Below are positions 55,346-64,000 of a stretch of DNA of 64,000 nucleotides, piece by piece. The DNA comes from Panulirus ornatus (lineage: Eukaryota; Arthropoda; Malacostraca; Decapoda; Palinuridae): contig NC_092248.1 in assembly GCF_036320965.1 (NCBI RefSeq), positions 26,379,320-26,443,319 of the forward strand, in the 5' to 3' direction. The notes beneath the pieces are model-generated. The model worked only from the letters and a program-made list of their open reading frames with translations, had not been told where the DNA came from and searched no databases. How positions within the stretch are numbered: position 1 is the stretch's first letter; each line of letters opens with the position of its first letter. A program made the translations under genes and the position numbers.

Positions 55346-55919
55346 AGATGAGGCGTTGCAGATGGATGGATCTGACGAGGAGGAGAAGCTGAGACACCAC
55401 AAAAAGGTGAGTGCGAACGATGCATGTAATCAAGGAGAGTGTTTGTTGACATTTTAGCTGAACTGTTGAAACTGATTGTTGAAGGAAGTTTTATATTGTG
55501 GAGACTGATGTGCTTCTTAAGAAAGAACAGAAACATAAACTTCAGAGAAGAGCCAGATATTACTGTATTTCGAGGGACGGCAAGTGTGTACTACAGCAAG
55601 AAAAACATAGTTGTAGTTGATGTTGTCACTGACTTGCAGTCTTGTGAAGATGGTTCAAAGCCTACTGGAGCATTAACGAGGAAACGTACAATAAACAAGT
55701 GAAGTAATATGATTTTTCAAAACAAAGGAAGTCGAACCAAACTAGGGCTAAACAAATAACATTAACCAATGTTTGCTGAAGGTAATGAATGTGTCATCTT
55801 GCTTTTATCAAAGAAAGATAATCTTTTCATGAAAATATAGAGTTCTGTACAATCACTCCCAGCAATGTAAGTTACGCAGTCACATTTAACTTTAAGACAA
55901 TAATCGTGTATTAGAAAGA
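55346..55919 (+). other. unassigned intron DNA
   Basis: A frame at 55439-55702 has no recognised domain and no splice context I can support. Confidence 0.4.
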
Positions 55920-57272
55920 ATCAACTCAGAAGATGTATAGATGTATCAACTCAGAGGATGTATAGATGTATCAACTCAGAGGATGTATAGATGTATCAAC
56001 TCAGAGGATGTATAGATGTATCAACTCAGAGGATGTATAGATGTATCAACTCAGAGGATGTATAGATGTATCAACTCAGAGGATGTATAGATGTATCAAC
56101 TCAGAGGATGTATAGATGTATCAACTCAGAGGATGTATAGATGTATCAACTCAGAGGATGTATAGATGTATCAACTCAGAAGATGTATAGATGTATCAAC
56201 TCAGAGGATGTATAGATGTATCAACTCAGAGGATGTATAGATGTATCAACTCAGAGGATGTATAGATGTATCAACTCAGAGGATGTATAGATGTATCAAC
56301 TCAGAGGATGTATAGATGTATCAACTCAGAGGATGTATAGATGTATCAACTCAGAGGATGTATAGATGTATCAACTCAGAGGATGTATAGATGTATCAAC
56401 TCAGAGGATGTATAGATGTATCAACTCAGAGGATGTATAGATGTATCAACTCAGAGGATGTATAGATGTATCAACTCAGAAGATGTATAGATGTATCAAC
56501 TCAGAGGATGTATAGATGTATCAACTCAGAGGATGTATAGATGTATCAACTCAGAGGATGTATAGATGTATCAACTCAGAGGATGTATAGATGTATCAAC
56601 TCAGAGGATGTATAGATGTATCAACTCAGAGGATGTATAGATGTATCAACTCAGAGGATGTATAGATGTATCAACTCAGAGGATGTATAGATGTATCAAC
56701 TCAGAGGATGTATAGATGTATCAACTCAGAGGATGTATAGATGTATCAACTCAGAGGATGTATAGATGTATCAACTCAGAGGATGTATAGATGTATCAAC
56801 TCAGAGGATGTATAGATGTATCAACTCAGAGGATGTATAGATGTATCAACTCAGAGGATGTATAGATGTATCAACTCAGAGGATGTATAGATGTATCAAC
56901 TCAGAGGATGTATAGATGTATCAACTCAGAGGATGTATAGATGTATCAACTCAGAGGATGTATAGATGTATCAACTCAGAGGATGTATAGATGTATCAAC
57001 TCAGAGGATGTATAGATGTATCAACTCAGAGGATGTATAGATGTATCAACTCAGAGGATGTATAGATGTATCAACTCAGAGGACGTATAGATGTATCAAC
57101 TCAGAGGATGTATAGATGTATCAACTCAGAGGATGTATAGATGTATCAACTCAGAGGATGTATAGATGTATCAACTCAGAGGATGTATAGATGTATCAAC
57201 TCAGAGGATGTATAGATGTATCAACTCAGAGGATATATAGATGTATCAACTCAGAGGATGTATAGATGTATC
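55920..57272. repeat. 25-bp minisatellite, about 54 copies, very homogeneous
   Basis: The unit is ATCAACTCAGAGGATGTATA plus GATGT. Only a handful of variants exist (AGAAG three times, GGACG once, GATATA once). Confidence 0.97.
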
Positions 57273-57898
57273 GATGAAAAAAGTTTTGGTTCTTCATGTT
57301 CATCATTAAAACTTGCGATGAGCTGGTATTCCAAGGGTATATCTGTTTTGTGAAAATTAGATCATCTTTTTACTTACTGAATTTCTGTTTTAGGTCTTAA
57401 GTGATGGTGTATTATTTGCAATGAGAATATGAAAGGCACGTGTAAGTGGCTCGATCTTCCGTGCTTTCACTTCTGAATCTACTTATGTATTGATAGATGG
57501 TCGTACAAAGATTCCCTTCAGAAGCTGAATCGAAAAAGGTATAAGGTAGAATTAAGAATAGAACAGATCTATGTAATGAAACTCAGCATTATTCTGACGT
57601 TTGTTAATGTGCATTGAAATGACCAATTATTGGCGTTAACATCAACAACAGATACTGGTTATGAATACATTATCTTTAATATTATCCTAAAGTTCTTGAG
57701 AGCCGTAAGTGGAGTCATGTGAACAGTTTGGTGTATGCAAAACTAAACATGAGAATTTCTTGAACATTGTGAGCTTACAGACACAAGATTGTGGTACTGC
57801 TACAAAAATAGTGAATGCTGCCGTGTATTGTAGAGTAGGCTGAGGGAGGGAGGGAGTGAGTCGAGGATATTCCTCATGTTGTGTTGTACTTCCTGCAG
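57273..57898 (+). other. intron sequence before the last dpr-like exon
   Basis: Unique sequence with a short GAGGGAGGGAGG patch near 57843; no element seen. Confidence 0.45.
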
Positions 57899-58020
57899 GA
57901 GAGCAGCCGGCAGCTATGCAGACCGGCGGTGGCAGCAGAGCCAGCCATTGCATGTCACTCCTGCTGGTGTTGTTACAGACTCTTGGTCTCCTCTTCACAC
58001 TCCAGCCGGAGCACAGATGA
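57899..58020 (+). CDS. dpr-like: dpr-like last exon: GEQPAAMQ tail and hydrophobic C-terminus
   Basis: The acceptor is TTGTACTTCCTGCAG at 57898. Entry is phase 1 and the exon ends in TGA at 58018-58020. It encodes (G)EQPAAMQTGGGSRASHC, MSLLLVLLQTLGLLFTL, QPEHR. The G-E-x-P-A-A-M-Q motif right after Ig2 is typical of dpr proteins. The following hydrophobic run near the C-terminus, preceded by small residues (GGGS), fits a GPI-attachment signal or a short terminal anchor; no long cytoplasmic tail follows. The GPI assignment is inference. Confidence 0.88.
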
Positions 58021-58198
58021 TGAACTAGCGGAGGTCGGGTGAGCGAGGAGAGGCTCGGGGAGGTCGCACCCCAGACGACATCTAACGCTACGCGATAATA
58101 AGACTTGGCCTTCTGTGCCATATATGCTACACCCTATGTAAACATTAAGTCATGCTGCTCAGAAGTCACACACAGATGTCATATCTTTCTTAAATATC

Positions 58199-58268
58199 AC
58201 AACCTCCTCAGATATCACAACCTCCTCAGATATCACAACCTCCTCAGATATCACAACCTCCTCAGATA
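58199..58268. repeat. 18-bp tandem repeat, about 4 copies
   Basis: ATATCACAACCTCCTCAG repeated downstream of the stop codon. Confidence 0.9.
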
Positions 58269-58611
58269 TATTGCACTCTAATGCATGTTGTCACTCTATC
58301 ACATCCTGCAAATGATATCACGTTCTACTTACATGAAATACCATATCATATGATGTCAAATTGTCACTTATTACCTATGCACTCTATTCTATCTTAACAT
58401 CATACTTCATCACAGTGTCCTACATTAAGAAAGATGTCACAAGTACCTAAGCGTTACATCCAAATTAGATTTATTACGTCACGTTACGATGTTACACCGA
58501 ATTAGAGACGTCACACGCTATTTCGACAGCATCTCATACCTTGACGCTATATCCAAAAATACAATGTCTCTCCAATCCACAGACAGCACACCTTACCACA
58601 GATGTTATACG

Positions 58612-58755
58612 ATACCTTGACATTACATCATACCAAGACAACATACCTTGTTGAAAAATAACATACATTACCACAAATGTTCTACAATACCTTGACATTA
58701 CATCATACCAATATAACATATCTTGTTGAAAAATAACATACATTACCACAAATGT
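58612..58755. repeat. 69-bp direct duplication, 75-bp period
   Basis: ATACCTTGACATTACATCAT through CATTACCACAAATGT occurs twice with three or so differences. Confidence 0.9.
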
Positions 58756-59595
58756 CACGTTTTACTACGTATGTTGGACGCTACCAAGACATCACACTGA
58801 AGTCAATCATACCTCATCATAGAGTATCAAGTCTAATCACAAATATCATAACCTTTCAAGACATCACAGCCTTCCAAGACGTCTTTCCCCATCATCCATC
58901 ACATCTCACTACAGATGTCATAATCTATCTTGGCACCATAGCCTCCCTACACTTCATATATCATAACACAACTTCACATGATAAAATATACGTCATCTCC
59001 GGTCACAACATCCTGCTAAAGTCACAGTCCGCCATAAACATCACACCTCAGCAAACGGTTCACAATGCCCTTTTAACACCATGTGTGATGTCACACTTGG
59101 CCATAATATTTCTCACTTTTTGATACCGGACCTAGCCGTCAGCCAGCCATAAATAATGTTTTGATTGTTTTATAAGCTTATCACAGAGTGTATGGGATGA
59201 GTGTTGCTCATCCGCATGACGAGGGTATCATGGAAAACAATGTATATTTATGTATATTAATGTGCTGTTTATTATGTAAATAGAGTAAGCATATAGATAT
59301 ATATTTCATGTGATGTACATAGTACTTATCAGTGTTGGAAATATTGCCCTGGGTTGGTTAAGAGGGTTGTTACACTCTGTTCTGGCAGAAATGTCGAGTG
59401 TTGCAAACCATCATCCTGCATGCGATTCATGCAACACTCTAAGGTGTTGTCTTCTCCTGGTCATGTGCAGCTCAACACTCGACATATATCTCCGACAGCA
59501 CTCGGGTGTTGCGCTGGTCTTTTCACGTGCAGCTCAACGCCCACCACTTGAAAGTATCGTAGCTACTCTCGCTTTGTTACTGTAGTGGAAGTATC

Positions 59596-59601
59596 AATAA
59601 A
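59596..59601 (+). terminator. candidate polyadenylation signal AATAAA
   Basis: This is a canonical AATAAA about 1.58 kb past the dpr-like stop codon, on the same strand. It is plausible but unproven, since such hexamers are frequent in this AT-rich DNA. Confidence 0.25.
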
Positions 59602-60710
59602 TAGTCTCAAAAATTTTCATATATCTCCCTTCATTCACCTCCAGATTTTCAGATTCAGATTCAGTTCAGGTCATAATATCAGTAAACGAGAAATAAATCA
59701 AACATATGTATACTCTGAGATGATATATACATGTCCAAGAATTCTTTAAAACCTTCAAGTCTTTGAATCCTGGAGTGCTTTCAAGTCCAGAGATTTGCAA
59801 TTGTTCAGAAGTGTCCATAGATCTCGAATATCTCCATATAGTGAGCTGATCTGACCTAGGAATTTCATAGGACTCTCTAGCGTTTTCATGAAAGCCTTAC
59901 GTTCTAGTGAATACTTGCACTTTTAGTGGAATATCTGTGAATCCTAGAATAGGAATCATCGTAAAAGGATTTGGTCGAACGCCATGATACGATGAACGTC
60001 ATCAGGTGTTCAAGTGCCTGACTTGGTGAATATCTGGACCTCAAGTTATCCAGTCATGAAAGTTGCTGGAACCAACGAAGCTCGTAATGTTCCTGGAACT
60101 TCTGCAGGAGCTCGAGGTAGGAAGATTCCTTTTCATATTTGGGACTTCATATGTCCCGAGGATTCTTTGATCATTGAACATCCATGTATCATAGAATGTG
60201 TGAGTATACCAAAACGTCTTTTTTTGTTATGAAACATTTGCTCTAGATACGTTGCGTCTACTTTTTCATCCTTCATCCCGAAAGGTTTTAGAAAAGTAGA
60301 TTAAATCCACTCAACATCGAGCGGATCCTGTGTGAGAAAGTCCAATGTCCTTCCCAGGAGGAACAAGGAAACTCGCCTCCACTAGCAGGTGCGGAACGTT
60401 TGCGTCCCTGATCTCTCTGCAGCATTTCAAATCGTAAATTGTCCATCCTCTGCTCTGTAACTGAGCATTCTCCCAGTCAGATGGACCAAGATAGTTGCTC
60501 CAGGGGAGACCAGCGAAATACATGTAACACCGATCGTAATGGCTATCTCTGGATGTAAAATTGTTCGTCAAAACTTCATTGTGGTAAAGTTTGTACGACA
60601 AAAAAGTTAATATAAGATGACTATGATACGTATTTTACAGATTTCCCTTGGCATTAAGGATTTCCATATGGCAGCCATGAAAAATAAAGTACAACTGACC
60701 GCGTGATTAA

Positions 60711-60873
60711 GTATATTCTTATGAGTCCACGGGGGAAATGAAACACGATAAGCTTCCAAGTGCACTTTCGTGTAATAATCACATCATGATCCAGGGGAGA
60801 TACAAGAAAGAAATATAACAGGCAGTTGATATACAACGAAGAGACGCAGCTGGGACGCCATTTGGTAAATATA
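60711..60873 (-). mobile_element. Penelope-like element terminal fragment
   Basis: Matches the non-coding terminus of the copies at 23521 and 34530, from CTTATGAGTCCACGGGG to GGGACGCCATTTGGTAAA, then stops. Confidence 0.82.
60752..60801 (-). ncRNA. hammerhead-like motif, core disrupted
   Basis: CGAAA and GUGCACUU with GGAAGC are kept. The CUGAUGA box is split by inserted bases (CUGGAUCAUGAUG). It should be inactive. Confidence 0.5.
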
Positions 60874-60874
60874 A

Positions 60875-61622
60875 ATGTCCATACACGCACAAATACATGC
60901 ATATACATATCTACATACACACACACACACACAAATATATACATATATGCACATGTACCTAATCATACTTACTTGCCTTCATCTATTCCCGGCACTGCCC
61001 CGTCCCGCAGGAAACAGCATCACTACCCCCTGCTTCAGAGGGGCAGCGCTAGGAAAACAGACAAAAATGGCCATATTCGTTTACACTCAGTCTCTAGCTG
61101 TCATGTGTAATGCACCGAAACTACAGCTCCCTATCCAGGCCCCACAAAACTTTTCGTGGTTTATCCTAGACGCTTCACATGCCCTGGTTCAGTCCATTGA
61201 AAGCATGTCGACCGCGGTATAACACGTCGTTCCAATTTACTCTTCCTTGCACGCCTCTCACGCTCCTGAATGTTCAAGTCCCGATTGCTCAAAATATTCT
61301 TAACTCCATCATTCCACCTCCAATTTGGTCTCTCGCTTCGCCTTGTTCTCTCTACCTATGACACATATATCCTCTTTGTCAATCTTTCCTCACTCATTTT
61401 CTTCATGTGTCCAAACCATTTCAACACACCCTCTTCTGCTCTCTCAACCACAGTCTTTTATTACGTTTTCATTATTACCCTTTCATTATTACCTTTCATT
61501 ATTACCCTTTTATTACTTACTCGATCAAACCAGCTCACATCACATATTGTCTTCAAACATTTTATTTCCAACACATCCACCCTTCTCCATACAACACTAT
61601 TTACAGCCCATGCCTCGCAACC
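60875..61622 (-). mobile_element. diverged RTE-like LINE 3' fragment, long-UTR type
   Basis: A long-form UTR (CAGCGCTAGGAAAACAGAC, TCACTCAGTCTCTAG-like blocks) is followed by an antisense RT C-terminus up to the CATGCCTCGCAACCA block (AWAMD/GCEA). It is more diverged than the other copies and includes a local TTTCATTATTACC triplication near 61470-61510. Confidence 0.8.
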
Positions 61623-63866
<2,244 letters not shown>

Positions 63867-63868
63867 TT

Positions 63869-64000
63869 ATTGACTGAAGCAAGGTCATTGATTATTGATT
63901 CTAACTCCAGTAACAAGAGAAATATCATTGAATCTTCAATTATTGAATACACTAAGAGTTATAAACTTAATATTAGTGAAAGTCTATACAAATTGTATAA
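63869..64000 (+). mobile_element. Penelope-like element C-terminal fragment, cut by window end
   Basis: In one frame, [20 protein letters not shown] then [15 protein letters not shown], the segment after the GIY-YIG domain seen in the copy at 23700-23912. It begins directly at the (TA)n tract. Confidence 0.8.

Larger units (their letters stand above)
58021..60700 (+). other. 3' UTR and downstream flank of the dpr-like gene
   Basis: There is no coding sequence I can support here. The stretch holds 18-bp repeats (58199-58268), a 69-bp direct repeat with a 75-bp period (58612-58680 and 58687-58755), and AT-rich sequence. How much is transcribed as 3' UTR is unknown. Confidence 0.4.

Noticed and set aside
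55439..55702. 87-codon ORF in a dpr-like intron
   Set aside because: No family resemblance; not needed for the exon chain, whose phases already join.

Overview
This is a eukaryotic window, almost certainly from an arthropod and probably a decapod crustacean. Two things point there. First, it holds six exons of a dpr-like (defective proboscis extension response) two-Ig neuronal surface protein, a protostome family. Second, the rest is unusually dense in microsatellites, minisatellites, RTE-like LINEs and Penelope-like elements (PLEs). The taxon is inferred from style, not proven. There are no operons, bacterial genes or CRISPR arrays.

The one host gene lies on the + strand. Exons at 6486-6622, 43214-43294, 47452-47584, 49465-49554, 53554-53745 and 57899-58020 join with consistent phases (1-0, 0-0, 0-1, 1-1, 1-1, 1-stop). 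They encode Ig domain 1, Ig domain 2 and a Gly-Glu-Gln-Pro-Ala-Ala-Met-Gln tail followed by a hydrophobic C-terminus suited to a GPI anchor. The signal-peptide exon lies upstream of the window. Two oddities stand out. Exon 4's 3' end, with its splice donor, is copied 21 more times as an in-frame 51-bp minisatellite. Exon 5 carries an in-frame TGA one base from a Ser codon.

Layout: 1-3868 is mostly unassigned DNA with a LINE scrap at the edge. A strand with no G at all runs from 3869 to about 5011 and leads into a 28-bp satellite (to 6425). Exon 1 follows, then (GA)n and a 31-bp satellite. 9965-18018 holds three LINE copies. 18477-20813 is a 17/18-bp satellite followed by tRNA-derived SINEs. 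23521-35261 is a retroelement pile: a PLE, mosaic LINE pieces, three tandem LINE/(TA)n/short-element units, a near full-length LINE and a second PLE. 37501-43145 holds further LINE copies and a PLE fragment that ends about 70 bp before exon 2. 43690-46090 is a 33-bp satellite, followed by exons 3 and 4 with the exon-derived array. A CR1-like LINE scrap precedes exon 5. Two more satellites (34 and 25 bp) precede the last exon. 58021-60700 is 3' UTR or flank, and the window ends in PLE, LINE and (TA)n material.

The dominant repeat is one RTE-like LINE family (AP-endonuclease plus reverse transcriptase). It has short and long 3'-UTR subfamilies and a companion short non-autonomous element that shares the LINE 5' leader. 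The PLE ends carry hammerhead-ribozyme-like cores, one apparently intact. Nearly every retroelement boundary touches a (TA)n tract.
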